A stretch of 62,016 bases of DNA from Ignavibacteriota bacterium (GCA_003158475.1 PMJR01000069.1:1-62016); one strand, 5' to 3'. Counted from the first letter of the stretch, positions 14,271-23,892 are shown. Notes: a model not told the origin generated them from the sequence alone. Numbers and translations are program-made.

Positions 14271-16499
14271 ATGAGATCAAAACTTTTTCTCTCCCTCTTC
14301 TTTTCGCTCCTCGCAGGTTGCGCAACATTCAAAGAACTTCAGCCGAAACCGGAACTCTCCCCCGCTGAGCGGGGCTATATCGAGCTGAGGAACGACAAGG
14401 AGGATTTTCAGCTTGACCAGGGAAAGCAGTATTTCATCCGATTCCCGCGTCCGCTGCACGACAATTTCGACATCGTTCTCACGACGAATGCCAAGTGGTA
14501 CATGGATACGTACCTGACCAGGACGTTTGATGACGGGAAGGGGCCGATAGTCCGCATACAGGATGAAGCGTCCAGGGAGGATTCCTCGAGCGTGTATGCC
14601 GTCGATCTCTCGAGCGGGACATATTTCTGGGTGATCGACACTGTCCGGCAGGACATCGGGTTGCACCTTCAGTACAGGTACGTCCCACGCTGGCGCCACA
14701 GGTTCGAAAACGAGTACGCCGGGTTCAAGCAGACGCTTTCCGGGAGCCTCGTCGATCGCTCCACCTACAGCTCCTCGCCGGGGGCGATCCCTATTGAATC
14801 CGTCGATTTCGCAGAGCGGCTCGGGTATGTCGGCAGCCGCACCTCGAAACTCAATGCCATGAACGAACAGTTGAAGAAGCTGGCAGACCTCTTCCCCCCC
14901 GACATCGCGGCGGCGAATGACACGGCGTACCGGAACTTCAAGACCCTCCGGGCGGCTGTGGAAGACGAGATCCAATTCCAGCAGAACTACGCGGCCGCAC
15001 TCTCGATTTTCCAGAAAGAAAAGAATGCCGGCAACAATACGGGATCGTTCCTCTCGGATGCCCTCGCGTATGCGGAGTTCCTCCGCCAGCATGACCGGTA
15101 CCCCGCCCTCATGGTAGAAAAGGCGAGGAAAACGATCATGCTCCGTCTCAATGATGCCGTTCCCTACTACGAACAGCAGCTCAGGAACAAGAAGGATGTG
15201 AAACCGATTGTTCTCGATCCCCCTCTGGAACCCGTGCAACAACTGTATGCCGCCTCGGGCAGGGGAATCCCCCCCGCGTTCGAAGCACTCCGGACGTTCG
15301 TGGAGAGGTTTAACCTCGAGGCTTCGGCCCTCCAAGCGGCGACTGTGCGCCTCAAGGAACTGCACGCGCTTGTGGACAAGACCATCTCCCCACCGGCCGC
15401 ATCGTTCTACGCAGGGATCGAAGCTTCCGCGCGTGACATACGCGCGGGGATCCCGCCCCCCCAGGCCGCATCGAGCGAACGGTACCGGGGTCTCGACGCA
15501 GCCTCTCTTCTCGCACTGGAGCTCGCGAGGGCGGCGGAACAGGCCGATGATTTTCAAGCCCTGTTCGGATCCGGCTCTCAGATCGCTGCGGACATCACGG
15601 CGCGCTCATGGTGGACCGCAGAATCGAAAACACGCGATCTGTACGTGGGGAAGGACGGGAGGACATTTGCCAGCGTCGAACGGCATCGGGAGAAGCTGGT
15701 CAGGTGGTTCGAGTCCGACATTTTCAACGGGGTCCGGAACGCAACACGCGAACGGCTGGACGCGTTCGTCAAGCTGCACGAATCAACGTACACGGACGTT
15801 CCCCGGCTCTATGCCGACTCTGCATTCCAGCCCGCCTACAACCTTTCCTTCAGCGCAGCCGGGCAGGGAGTGCTCGCGCAGAAGAAGGGTCAGATAGACG
15901 AGTATATCAATAAAGTGAGACATTTCCAGTTCCCCGAGGCGGCGATACGTGTGATCTACGCTGACTTCACGCGCGATATGAGTGCCCCGGACGGAGTCGA
16001 CCGGGCGCGGGCCGTCGTCGAACACGGAAAGGAATACAAGGGGAACGACAAACAGTTAACGGCGATCGTGAGCGAGTGCGATCCCGCTGCGGCGAAGTGG
16101 ATCGTCCACCCGAAAGAATACCGCCGTCTTCTCGCCCTGCCGGTGACAAGCAACAGGAAGGGATCCAATGACTATATGTTCCGGATACGGCTTCAGATCC
16201 CGTCCGACGCGCAGTTCCCGGTCTTTGACGTGAACATTAAACTCCCCAGAGAGCTCGCCGAAGGGGCCGGCCGGGAACAGTGGTACGATCTGATCACAAT
16301 CAACAACACGCCGATTAAGAACGAGGGACGGTTCCGTATCACATCCCCCACGTCGGACAACGGGTACGAATCGCAAATCACCCCCGTGCAGATGGACAAG
16401 GAGGGACGCAACATACTCGAAGTCCGTTTCAAGAAATCGTCGTACAGGGTGTATGAAATCAGCGCCATGGCGCAGGTCCCGATCATGAAAAAGAACTGA
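14271..16499 (+). CDS. Large lipoprotein heading the ABC transporter operon
   Basis: No family is recognised. The signal peptide FLSLFFSLLAGC ends in a lipobox cysteine, so the 742-aa mature protein should be a membrane-anchored periplasmic or outer-membrane lipoprotein. Residues 30-160 look beta-rich (QLDQGKQYFIRFPRPL, FWVIDTV). The middle is largely helical with repeated charged and Ala-rich stretches, and the last 120 residues look beta again (FRIRLQIPSDAQFPVFDVNI, ILEVRFKKSSYRVYEIS). The chosen ATG follows GGAG. The next gene starts 12 bases after the stop, so it is the first gene of a six-gene operon. It may act as an accessory receptor or envelope bridge of the transporter. Confidence 0.75.
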   Translation: MRSKLFLSLFFSLLAGCATFKELQPKPELSPAERGYIELRNDKEDFQLDQGKQYFIRFPRPLHDNFDIVLTTNAKWYMDTYLTRTFDDGKGPIVRIQDEASREDSSSVYAVDLSSGTYFWVIDTVRQDIGLHLQYRYVPRWRHRFENEYAGFKQTLSGSLVDRSTYSSSPGAIPIESVDFAERLGYVGSRTSKLNAMNEQLKKLADLFPPDIAAANDTAYRNFKTLRAAVEDEIQFQQNYAAALSIFQKEKNAGNNTGSFLSDALAYAEFLRQHDRYPALMVEKARKTIMLRLNDAVPYYEQQLRNKKDVKPIVLDPPLEPVQQLYAASGRGIPPAFEALRTFVERFNLEASALQAATVRLKELHALVDKTISPPAASFYAGIEASARDIRAGIPPPQAASSERYRGLDAASLLALELARAAEQADDFQALFGSGSQIAADITARSWWTAESKTRDLYVGKDGRTFASVERHREKLVRWFESDIFNGVRNATRERLDAFVKLHESTYTDVPRLYADSAFQPAYNLSFSAAGQGVLAQKKGQIDEYINKVRHFQFPEAAIRVIYADFTRDMSAPDGVDRARAVVEHGKEYKGNDKQLTAIVSECDPAAAKWIVHPKEYRRLLALPVTSNRKGSNDYMFRIRLQIPSDAQFPVFDVNIKLPRELAEGAGREQWYDLITINNTPIKNEGRFRITSPTSDNGYESQITPVQMDKEGRNILEVRFKKSSYRVYEISAMAQVPIMKKN

Positions 16500-16511
16500 G
16501 GACGGCTCAGA

Positions 16512-18257
16512 ATGAAGAACAAACGGCTCGTTAGTATTCTCGGCGGGGTTGGGCTCGTCGTCATCGGCGTGGTTCTCTACCTCATTTTTCACCGTCCCGA
16601 TCTTTCGGAAAGCATCGTTCTTCCGTTCATCGCGCACCAGAAACCAGCGATCGACCCGCACCTTCCGGGACCGACGCCCCTGTCCGACAAGCTCGACGAG
16701 GTCCAATTTGACGGCCTGTTCGACCTCTCGGCGAACCCGAGCGGGATCGTGTACCAGGACGGGCTCGGCGAACTCGTCGGTGTGGACCAGGACAACGTGG
16801 TGACGGTCCGTCTGAAGCCGAACAAGCGGTGGAGCGACAGCTACCAGATCACCGTGAAGGACGACAAGTACACGATTGCGAAATCCCGCGATCACTTCTT
16901 CTCGGCCGTGGACCTTCAGTTTACGATACGGAGGATCATGACGCTCGGGAGCCTCTCCCCCGACTACATACTGCTGATCCAGGCGATGGAATCGCCGGGG
17001 TTCGAGGGGCCCGATGACCGCGGGGAGATCCGGTTCAGGTTCAGGCAGAACAGGATATGGAAGGAGGCGGACATCAAGGAGAGCCTGTCGTTCAAGATCC
17101 TCCCCGAAGGGTCCCCGATGAACGCCTTGAATTACACGGTGGGGACTGCGGCCTACATGCCGCTTCCGCCGAAGGAGGGTGTGTCGAACTACTTCAGGAC
17201 CCCGGATGGGGGTGCCGCCATCCCCGACCTTATTCTCGCGCCGTTCATCGACAACAGCACCTACACCACCGAACTGAGGAATGGTGCGATCAACGTTCTC
17301 CTGGAATCCCCCTTCGGGGCCCTCTCCCCGGTCCTGACGGACAGCAGAAAGTTCTTCACGAAATCGAATATCAGCACAACGATGTTTGCGGTGCTTTTCA
17401 ATACGGGGCGACTCTCCCGCGATCAACGGACGCAGCTCCGGAGGCTGCTCGACAGCAGGCTTATCGCGGACCGCTTCTTCAACGTCGGGACACCCCAGCA
17501 GCGCCACATACAGGATTACAAAGGGAACCGGGACAACTACGCTGACTATGTGAACCACAGCGTCTTCCCCACCTCGTCGTACTACATCGAGGAGAAAATC
17601 GTCGAACCGGCCCCGGCCCGTGATAACGCTCCGGCCGACCTCTCCCTTCTTCCGGACACGGTGCGGATCAAGGCATGCACGAACTTCGGCTTCCGTGAGG
17701 AATACTCGGAACTTGCCGACATACTGAACGATCCCGCGGTCACCAGGGGGAAGGTGAAAGTGACGATCGTCGGAAACGAAGAGATACAGCGGGGGAACTA
17801 CGACGCGGTCGTCGTTGCCTTTACAGGGTACAGGAGCAACTTCCTGTTCGATCTTTATGACATATTCCTGCGCCAGCCTGACCTCGTGACCTACCGGATC
17901 AATCTTGAGGTCTCGGACGACGCCCGGGGAGCACAGACAGTGTCTCCGGGGTCGTTCCGGAGAGAGAACAACTTCTTCGGCCTGGACGCAGGGGCGGATT
18001 CGCCGGACAAAGCCGACGTCAACCAGTTCCTCCAGTATGTGTACGGGTTCATGTCCACGCGCAACATCGGCGACAAGCAGGAATATTCCCGTCGCATCGA
18101 CCAGCTCGAACACGGGCTGAGCCTCGGTGCCTGGCTCTTTTCCGTCCCTTCCCTCGCCTATTTCAGCACGCAGTTTGACAGCACAAGCATAAGTCTCTAC
18201 GGCGTTGCCTCCCAACTTTCGACGATCAAGCAATGGCGGGAAACCCCGGACCGCTGA
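16512..18257 (+). CDS. Membrane-anchored solute-binding protein, family 5 (Dpp/Opp-like)
   Basis: The 581-aa protein has an N-terminal membrane helix (residues 6-26) and no lipobox, so it is probably anchored in the inner membrane facing the periplasm. The body resembles family-5 extracellular solute-binding proteins: FDGLFDLS, LKPNKRWSD, FSAVDLQFTIRRIM (the family TAxDVxFTxxR region), and a C-terminal lobe that continues the fold. The substrate may be a peptide or other polar compound. The gene order with two Dpp-like permeases and a tandem ATPase supports the assignment. It overlaps the next gene by up to 25 bases. Confidence 0.75.
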   Translation: MKNKRLVSILGGVGLVVIGVVLYLIFHRPDLSESIVLPFIAHQKPAIDPHLPGPTPLSDKLDEVQFDGLFDLSANPSGIVYQDGLGELVGVDQDNVVTVRLKPNKRWSDSYQITVKDDKYTIAKSRDHFFSAVDLQFTIRRIMTLGSLSPDYILLIQAMESPGFEGPDDRGEIRFRFRQNRIWKEADIKESLSFKILPEGSPMNALNYTVGTAAYMPLPPKEGVSNYFRTPDGGAAIPDLILAPFIDNSTYTTELRNGAINVLLESPFGALSPVLTDSRKFFTKSNISTTMFAVLFNTGRLSRDQRTQLRRLLDSRLIADRFFNVGTPQQRHIQDYKGNRDNYADYVNHSVFPTSSYYIEEKIVEPAPARDNAPADLSLLPDTVRIKACTNFGFREEYSELADILNDPAVTRGKVKVTIVGNEEIQRGNYDAVVVAFTGYRSNFLFDLYDIFLRQPDLVTYRINLEVSDDARGAQTVSPGSFRRENNFFGLDAGADSPDKADVNQFLQYVYGFMSTRNIGDKQEYSRRIDQLEHGLSLGAWLFSVPSLAYFSTQFDSTSISLYGVASQLSTIKQWRETPDR

Positions 18258-19138
18258 TCGGAAGGGAGTATGCGCTCAGGCCGGCGATGAGCGTCGCCGG
18301 CCTGGTTGTTGCCATCTGCGGTGCGCTGTGCGCCGAACAGCGCACGGGTGACGTCATGATAGTGGAACACCCGGAGAGGCTCGTGGTGTTCAGCAAATAC
18401 CAGCAGCGTCTGACCCCCGACGAGTACCGCCGGCTCCCCCCGTTCGCTCCCATGGTCCTCCAGCGCGAACATGATCATCTGGGTGACGGCTTCACCCCCT
18501 GCGCGGCCGTGGAGATCGGCCGCGAACCGTATTACATACTGAGGAATGAGGGGGGCGGCTTCTCCGCGCGGGGCGAACCGGGGAAAACGGAGATATTCAG
18601 GAATGTTCCACTCCTCAGCGACACCGTCGTGCTGCTCCGTGGCAGAGCACTCAGGCTGCGGCCGGCGGGAGACAGGGAAGAGGTCCTGCTGCCGCCGGGG
18701 ACACGCGTAGTGCGCATCTTTGAACATGAATCAGGGACATACGTGCGCCTCTCCTCCCCCGGGGGACGCTTCGGCTGGCTTTCGCTCCCAGGCTCCGCTC
18801 GCTCCTCGCAGTGGCGCGAGGTGGAGACTGCGTCACCCGCGGGGATTTCCTCCGGTGATCTCCTCCTCCGGGTCCGGCCCGTCGTCGACGGGGCGAACGA
18901 GTCTCTCCGGCGGATCTACGCCGCACTTTCCCCTGAAACCGGCAAAGGCCAGACGCCTCCCTCCTTCCGCCTCTCCCTGTCGCACGGGGAGATCAGGTGC
19001 ATTCTCGAACCGGCCGCACTCTCCGGTTCCTTCAGCGGCAGCATGAGGGCCTTGCTCGCCGGGCTCGAACGCGTCCTGGGAGGGACGGGGCTGCACCCGG
19101 AGATCTCGGACGGCGCGATTTTCATTCCACTCCAGTGA
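18233..19138 (+). CDS. Exported protein of unknown function in the ABC operon
   Basis: No family is recognised. A hydrophobic stretch (VAGLVVAICGALCAE) suggests an export signal. If translation starts at the ATG at 18287 rather than at 18233, that stretch becomes a clean N-terminal signal. The middle part (LLPPGTRVVRIFEHESGTYVRLSSPGG followed by FGWLSL) looks like a bacterial SH3 fold, which often binds peptides or cell-wall parts. The C-terminal third is Ser/Arg-rich. It sits between the solute-binding gene and the first permease with only seven bases to the latter, so it is an integral part of the operon. Confidence 0.65.
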   Translation: MAGNPGPLIGREYALRPAMSVAGLVVAICGALCAEQRTGDVMIVEHPERLVVFSKYQQRLTPDEYRRLPPFAPMVLQREHDHLGDGFTPCAAVEIGREPYYILRNEGGGFSARGEPGKTEIFRNVPLLSDTVVLLRGRALRLRPAGDREEVLLPPGTRVVRIFEHESGTYVRLSSPGGRFGWLSLPGSARSSQWREVETASPAGISSGDLLLRVRPVVDGANESLRRIYAALSPETGKGQTPPSFRLSLSHGEIRCILEPAALSGSFSGSMRALLAGLERVLGGTGLHPEISDGAIFIPLQ

Positions 19139-19145
19139 CAGTGAC

Positions 19146-20261
19146 GTGCGTTCGCTCCCCGCAGTAGTCCTCGAACATCTCCCGGCCGTCCTCGTCGTCG
19201 GCCTGGCGCTTGTCGCCGTCTCCGCCCTCATGCGCCGGAACGAATCGGCTTCCCGCCCGCACGCCGATCCCCTGATCGAGCGGTATCTGGCGATCGATTC
19301 GGTCGATCTGGCGAACCCGCTCGACAGGGCGCTGTTCCGGGACGCACTCGGCGTCCTCCCCCCGCCGGGCGTGACGAACATCGACTCGCTCATGCATGTT
19401 CTCGAGGAGACCCGCCTGACCCGGTTCACCGATCCGTCGAGGAAAACCGGGGGAGGACGAGCGGTGCTGACATGGGAGACCGGGATGGCGATCGTCCCGA
19501 TGTATGCGGTGTTTCTCCTCGTCTACCTTGCCGTGATGGTGTGTACGTATTTTGCCGCACGTGCTCTGGCGGTCTGGAAATTCATCGCCTGGAAACAGGG
19601 ACGGGCCTCGTACCTCCGCCGCTACCTGGCCTCGGTCGAATCGAAGGGACTCGCGGGCGCGATCCGACGGGCAGACCTTCTTGTGATGTCCGCGCTCAGT
19701 GGGATCGCGTCACTCCTCCTGTTTGCACCTGCCTATGTGATCGCGTATTCCTTCAGGACAAGTCTCGACACCGAGAGCATCCTATTTCTGATCCCGCTTG
19801 CTGTCATGTCCAACGGAATCCTGATCAACGAGGCGAACCATCTCTACACGCTCCTCGTTGCGGAGAGCCGGAAGGGATACATCCAGACGGCGATCGTGAA
19901 AGGGCTGGCTTCTTCCTACGAATGGGACACCCCCGGCGGGCTTCGCCGCACGACTCTGTTGTTCCCGGTCCGTGGGGCCCGGGGACACGTGTTCAGGGAC
20001 ATCTACCTGAACGCGCGCCTGCAGTTCATCCCGTCGATGAAAGAGCATGCGGCGTTCGTCGTCACGGGGATCGTCATCATCGAGATGGCCCTGAATATCA
20101 AGGGGCACCTCTGTTACGCATTGCTCCAGCACATGCTCTTCCGGGAGTTCGACATCGCAATCGCGATCGTCTTCGCCATCTTTCTCACCGTGAAGCTGAC
20201 GGAGGCCTGTGTCGACCTCTGGCACTCTCTCGAAACAAGGAAATATGACAATGCAGGGTGA
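19146..20261 (+). CDS. ABC transporter permease, DppB/OppB-like
   Basis: The 371-aa protein has an N-terminal helix, a roughly 90-residue periplasmic loop and then about five further helices. The C-terminal region matches the DppB type: FVVTGIVIIEMALNIKGHL then FREFDIAIAI and a final ACVDLWH, corresponding to the G-x-vviE-vF-x-x-G-l and D-x-p-v positions of oligopeptide permeases. The coupling loop region ahead of it is weakly conserved, so it is a divergent member. It starts with GTG. It overlaps the next permease gene by 17 bases. Confidence 0.75.
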   Translation: MRSLPAVVLEHLPAVLVVGLALVAVSALMRRNESASRPHADPLIERYLAIDSVDLANPLDRALFRDALGVLPPPGVTNIDSLMHVLEETRLTRFTDPSRKTGGGRAVLTWETGMAIVPMYAVFLLVYLAVMVCTYFAARALAVWKFIAWKQGRASYLRRYLASVESKGLAGAIRRADLLVMSALSGIASLLLFAPAYVIAYSFRTSLDTESILFLIPLAVMSNGILINEANHLYTLLVAESRKGYIQTAIVKGLASSYEWDTPGGLRRTTLLFPVRGARGHVFRDIYLNARLQFIPSMKEHAAFVVTGIVIIEMALNIKGHLCYALLQHMLFREFDIAIAIVFAIFLTVKLTEACVDLWHSLETRKYDNAG

Positions 20262-21138
20262 ACGCCCCGGTGTGCGCATTCCCCTCTCCGGACTCCTGGC
20301 GGAGAGGAAAGACCTGCTCTGGGGGATACTCTGGTTCGGGGGGCTGGCGCTGACATGGGTGTGGCTCGACGTCTACCTGAATGCCCCTGCCCGCATTCTC
20401 GTCGGCGCAGCGTGCATCCACACGTTTTCCGGTGCGGTCGCCGCGGTCGTGGTGGCCCTGGTGATCGGCTGGGGGACCGCCCTCTTCCTCCATTTTCTTG
20501 AATCCACCCGTCGCAGGGGTGCTTACCTGGCGGTCTCGTTCGCGCTGAATCTTCTCCGCTCCGTGCCGCAAATCGTCGGGATGCTCATCGGGTACGTGAT
20601 CGTCACCGGGCTGACGCTGAATGAAGCCCTCACCTCCGATACGTCCCTCATCCTCGCGACATCCCTTGTTACCGCCCTGTTTGTCTTTCAGGAAGTCGTG
20701 GACCTTATCCGCGAACGCATCCGCCACTTCGAATCACTGGAGTTTGTGAGCGCCCTCCTTGTCTGCGGGATCCCCTCACGCGTCATCATCAACAGGGAAA
20801 TACTCCTGAAGAACAGCATGCCATATCTGGTGCAGAAATCGGTGGCGCTGTTCGGACGAGCGATATTCCTCATCTGCAGCATCGACTTCATAGTCTCCGT
20901 CGGGCTCTCGGCGGAGGTCAGCCTCTCGAACCTCCCCGTCACGCTGGGGAGCATGCTCGCCAAGCTCGACAGCAAACAGGATATTCTCGCGATAGGAACG
21001 TCGTTCACCGACCTGCGGGTGGTCCCCACGCTCTTCGTCGAGCACCTGCAGGGGATCAGCGTCGCGTTTCTGATCGTCTATACGCTCCTGTGCGTGTACA
21101 GGATTGCCAACGGACTGATGGAACGGTACCGCCTGTGA
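20245..21138 (+). CDS. ABC transporter permease, DppC/OppC-like
   Basis: This 297-aa inner-membrane protein has about six helices. The segment EFVSALLVCGIPSRVIINREIL is the cytoplasmic coupling loop (EAA-type) that contacts the ATPase, and the following FLICSIDFIVSVGLS and GSMLAKL correspond to the C-terminal DppC pattern. The ATG at 20245 is preceded by AAGGA. The 12 codons added by the track start have no SD, and this start gives a 17-base overlap with the first permease. Its stop overlaps the GTG of the ATPase gene (GTGA). Confidence 0.78.
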   Translation: MTMQGERPGVRIPLSGLLAERKDLLWGILWFGGLALTWVWLDVYLNAPARILVGAACIHTFSGAVAAVVVALVIGWGTALFLHFLESTRRRGAYLAVSFALNLLRSVPQIVGMLIGYVIVTGLTLNEALTSDTSLILATSLVTALFVFQEVVDLIRERIRHFESLEFVSALLVCGIPSRVIINREILLKNSMPYLVQKSVALFGRAIFLICSIDFIVSVGLSAEVSLSNLPVTLGSMLAKLDSKQDILAIGTSFTDLRVVPTLFVEHLQGISVAFLIVYTLLCVYRIANGLMERYRL

Positions 21139-22664
21139 CCCCGTCGCGGTTTGACATCAGCATATCCGCCGGTGAACGGCTCCTTGTGGATGTTCACGCC
21201 TTCCCGATCCAGGAGGGGGCGATCACGTTCCTTTTCGGCGAATCAGGGATCGGCAAATCACTGATCGGCAAGGCACTCTTCGGACTGCTCGACGAATCGG
21301 AATTCCGCGTACGGGTGAACGGAATGTCGTACGCGGAATACCGGGAATCGGCCGGGGCCCGCGCCGCGCGGGCTAACGGCTTTTTCATGTTTCAGGAACC
21401 CTCCTCCCACCTCAATCCTCTCCTGACACTCGAAGGACAGATGAAGGAGGGAACGCTCGCGAGGGCTCCGGATCCTCTCGGTGCCGCGCGGGAGCTCTGG
21501 CGCGACGGGGACCGGGGGACGCTCCCACGGATACTGCCAGTGTACCCGAAGGCGTATCGCCCGAGCGGTGGAGAAAAACAGCGCCTGCTGGCGGCGATGG
21601 CGTTTACAAGGATGGACATTGCGTTTGCCGATGCGGTGGATGCCTCCGGTGAGCCGGGCGCCCCCGGTCTCTTCGTGTTCGACGAACCAACCGGCAGTCT
21701 GGACCGGGAGGCCCGGGACAGGTTTCTCGACAGGCTTTTCGCGCGATTCCGACTCAGGCATGAGACAATCCTCCTGATCACGCACGATTACGGAATGATC
21801 TCCTATGTCCAGTCCCGCCACCGCGACATCGGGAAGGACTACCGCTTCATGGAATTGTTCGTGAGCGCCGGCAGCGCCCGTACGCGCGAGTTCGATCCGG
21901 CCCGTTTTCTCACGTGGCTCGGAGGCCTGCGTGCCGAGCCGGCCGTGACCGCAAAAAAACCCCTGCTCCGCGTGGAGGGCGAGATACGCGTATTCGGGCG
22001 TGTCCTCCGGTTTTCACAGCCGGGAGGGGGAACTGGCCGCGATGCTCTTGCAGTGCGGCCGGGGGAGCTGGTCTACCTCAAGGCGGGGAGCGGCATCGGA
22101 AAAACCACGGTGGCAAAAATTGTCATCGGTCTTCAGAACGCGGACCACTTCCGTCTCGAGATTGACGGCGTCAGGCTGGGGGATGTCTCGCCCCGGCAGT
22201 ACTGGCGGAGGCATCTGTGGGGAAAAAAGATGACCATGGCGTTCCAGCACGCGGACGAGTCGCTGAATCCCCGCGCAAGCGTTGACGACACCCTCCGGAT
22301 ACTCAACATGAAAACCATCCAGGACAGGAAGGGCGTTGCAATGGCGCTGGCGCGGCTCTTCGATACCGGGGAGATCCCGGGGCTCACGGGAAAAAAGGTG
22401 TGGCAACTCAGCGGCGGGCAGAAACAGCGGTTGAATCTTCTCCGCGCATTTGCTCTGGAGACTCCTCTCATCATACTCGATGAGCCGCTGAGTGCGCTCG
22501 ATTTCGAGAGTATTGATCGCGTCCTGGGTATCATGCGAGATGCCCGTGTGCGCGGACGCGCGATACTCCTGATCTCACATAACGAGGATATATTCGACAG
22601 GCTCGTCTCCCCTGAATCGGTCTATTCGCTTGAATCGGCCGACCCCTCGTTCTCCCCTTCTTGA
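21135..22664 (+). CDS. Tandem ABC ATPase (two nucleotide-binding domains)
   Basis: One chain carries both ATPases that are separate in Dpp/Opp systems. Domain 1: Walker A GESGIGKS, Q-loop FMFQEP, signature PSGGEKQRL, Walker B LFVFDEPTGSLD and switch ITHD. Domain 2: Walker A GSGIGKTT, Q-loop AFQHADESLNPR, signature LSGGQKQRL, Walker B LIILDEPLSALD and switch ISHN. Both sites look catalytically complete. I start it at GTG 21135, which overlaps the permease stop as GTGA. The track start at 21090 is 45 bases inside the permease gene. The product is about 509 aa, cytoplasmic, powering the transporter. Confidence 0.9.
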   Translation: MTPSRFDISISAGERLLVDVHAFPIQEGAITFLFGESGIGKSLIGKALFGLLDESEFRVRVNGMSYAEYRESAGARAARANGFFMFQEPSSHLNPLLTLEGQMKEGTLARAPDPLGAARELWRDGDRGTLPRILPVYPKAYRPSGGEKQRLLAAMAFTRMDIAFADAVDASGEPGAPGLFVFDEPTGSLDREARDRFLDRLFARFRLRHETILLITHDYGMISYVQSRHRDIGKDYRFMELFVSAGSARTREFDPARFLTWLGGLRAEPAVTAKKPLLRVEGEIRVFGRVLRFSQPGGGTGRDALAVRPGELVYLKAGSGIGKTTVAKIVIGLQNADHFRLEIDGVRLGDVSPRQYWRRHLWGKKMTMAFQHADESLNPRASVDDTLRILNMKTIQDRKGVAMALARLFDTGEIPGLTGKKVWQLSGGQKQRLNLLRAFALETPLIILDEPLSALDFESIDRVLGIMRDARVRGRAILLISHNEDIFDRLVSPESVYSLESADPSFSPS

Positions 22665-22736
22665 CATTGACACGGGATTCGCTATGTTTCCACCAACCGG
22701 GCATCCGGTATCTCTCACCACCCACGGAGGCTGACT

Positions 22737-23105
22737 GTGCGATATATCACTCTTCTGAGCATCGTCGTTCTCATGGCAGGATGCGGCAAAAAACCTGTCA
22801 GTTTCAAGGAACAAATACAGCCCATACTCAACGCCCGGTGCACGCAATGTCACGGGACAGATATTCACCGGGGGAGGATCGCCATGGCGTCATATGCGAG
22901 TTTCATGAACTCGCACACCGTCTCGGGGAAAGAGCCTCTTGTGATCCCCGGGAGCCCGTACCAGAGCCGGCTCTACATCCTCTGTGAGACGAACCAGCCG
23001 CATTTCCGGATGCCGCCGGATACATCCAAAACCGTGACGCCTCTCCCCCCCGCCGAACTTGAGCTTCTCCGGCACTGGATCGCAGAGGGAGCGAAGGACA
23101 ATTGA
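22737..23105 (+). CDS. Mono-heme cytochrome c lipoprotein
   Basis: The 122-aa protein starts with a lipoprotein signal (LLSIVVLMAGC) followed by one heme c motif CTQCHG. The C-terminal ELELLRHWIAEGAKDN is the ending typical of Planctomycete-type cytochrome C domains. The later FRMPP is a likely axial-methionine region. It would shuttle single electrons on the periplasmic side. The GTG start has GGAGG six bases upstream. It is 72 bases behind the ABC operon and convergent with the methyltransferase gene, so it may be a separate unit. Confidence 0.85.
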   Translation: MRYITLLSIVVLMAGCGKKPVSFKEQIQPILNARCTQCHGTDIHRGRIAMASYASFMNSHTVSGKEPLVIPGSPYQSRLYILCETNQPHFRMPPDTSKTVTPLPPAELELLRHWIAEGAKDN

Positions 23106-23127
23106 AATCACCCGCACATCGGGTCTG

Positions 23128-23892
23128 TCACGTCTCACGCCTCAAGAAAACGAATGCGTGGTCCTCGAACGATGGCAGATCGGAAAACCTGCCGTGGTTC
23201 GCGTAGTACACCTCTTCGTAGCCGAGATTCTTCATCGTGACACGAAGCGCTTTGTCTGTGATCCCCCATTGGAAGATGTTGTGGATATCTCCCCACGGTT
23301 TTCCGTATGCCGGGTGGATTTCCGATTTGTGGTCAAAAACCCATCTGTAGATGTCGAGACGAAAATCCGGGACTAGCGCGACGTATTCGTTCAACGGTAA
23401 CTGCGTCAGCCGTACTGCATCTTCACCCCGGGTGAATTGTTGATTGTACACGACAATGCACGGAGAAACCTTTGAATAGAGGGCCAGCACCTCATCCCAG
23501 TGGGGATTCGCCTGATGCAAGAGAACGTCAAAGAAGTACACGACGTCGACGTCTCCCAGACCCTCCGCGTTCCCTCTCGATGCGAAGTCCCCTCGAATGA
23601 CCTCAAGCTGGGGGTAGGCCTTGAGTTTTTCCTCGAGTCCCCGAGGGAAGTCGGTGTCGACGAGAATGCCCCGTTCAATTCGGTGATGCCTGAGAGTGTG
23701 GACGGAGTATGCGCCGTTGACGTTCCAGACTCCACCAAGGTCTGCAAACGACTTTGCCCCTGGGACAATGGTGTTGAAGGTATGGTCAATCAGGCGAAGC
23801 TTGTCCCTGTTGACATAGAGGTTGTAACCGTAGAAGAGATTTGGCAGGCGCCGAATCCCTTTCGTGAATTGTCGCAATCGTCTCTTGTTCAT
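23128..23892 (-). CDS. SAM-dependent methyltransferase-like protein
   Basis: The 254-aa protein looks like a class I methyltransferase fold. FADLGGVWNVNGAYS fits motif I in a degenerate form, RGILVDTDFP would be the acidic residue binding SAM ribose, and VDVVYFFDVLLHQ fits motif IV. A long C-terminal part with YRWVFDHKSEIHPAYGKPWGD is not assigned. The target is unknown. The ATG at 23892 gives a basic N-terminus (MNKRRLRQFTKG). The 36 extra residues of the track ORF are not like a normal start. No SD is clear. It faces the cytochrome lipoprotein gene with a 22-base gap. Confidence 0.65.
   Translation of the reverse strand: MNKRRLRQFTKGIRRLPNLFYGYNLYVNRDKLRLIDHTFNTIVPGAKSFADLGGVWNVNGAYSVHTLRHHRIERGILVDTDFPRGLEEKLKAYPQLEVIRGDFASRGNAEGLGDVDVVYFFDVLLHQANPHWDEVLALYSKVSPCIVVYNQQFTRGEDAVRLTQLPLNEYVALVPDFRLDIYRWVFDHKSEIHPAYGKPWGDIHNIFQWGITDKALRVTMKNLGYEEVYYANHGRFSDLPSFEDHAFVFLRRET

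Noticed and set aside
14277-15557. 426-aa minus-strand ORF in the large lipoprotein gene
   Set aside because: The plus-strand gene has a lipoprotein signal, an SD and operon spacing. The antisense frame has none of these.
16056-18233. 725-aa minus-strand ORF antisense to the solute-binding gene
   Set aside because: It mirrors well-supported coding sequence on the plus strand. Long antisense frames are common in high-GC genes, and its composition is unlike a real protein.
22665-22736. Terminator after the ABC operon
   Set aside because: No hairpin with a U-tract is visible in the 72 bases, so none is called.
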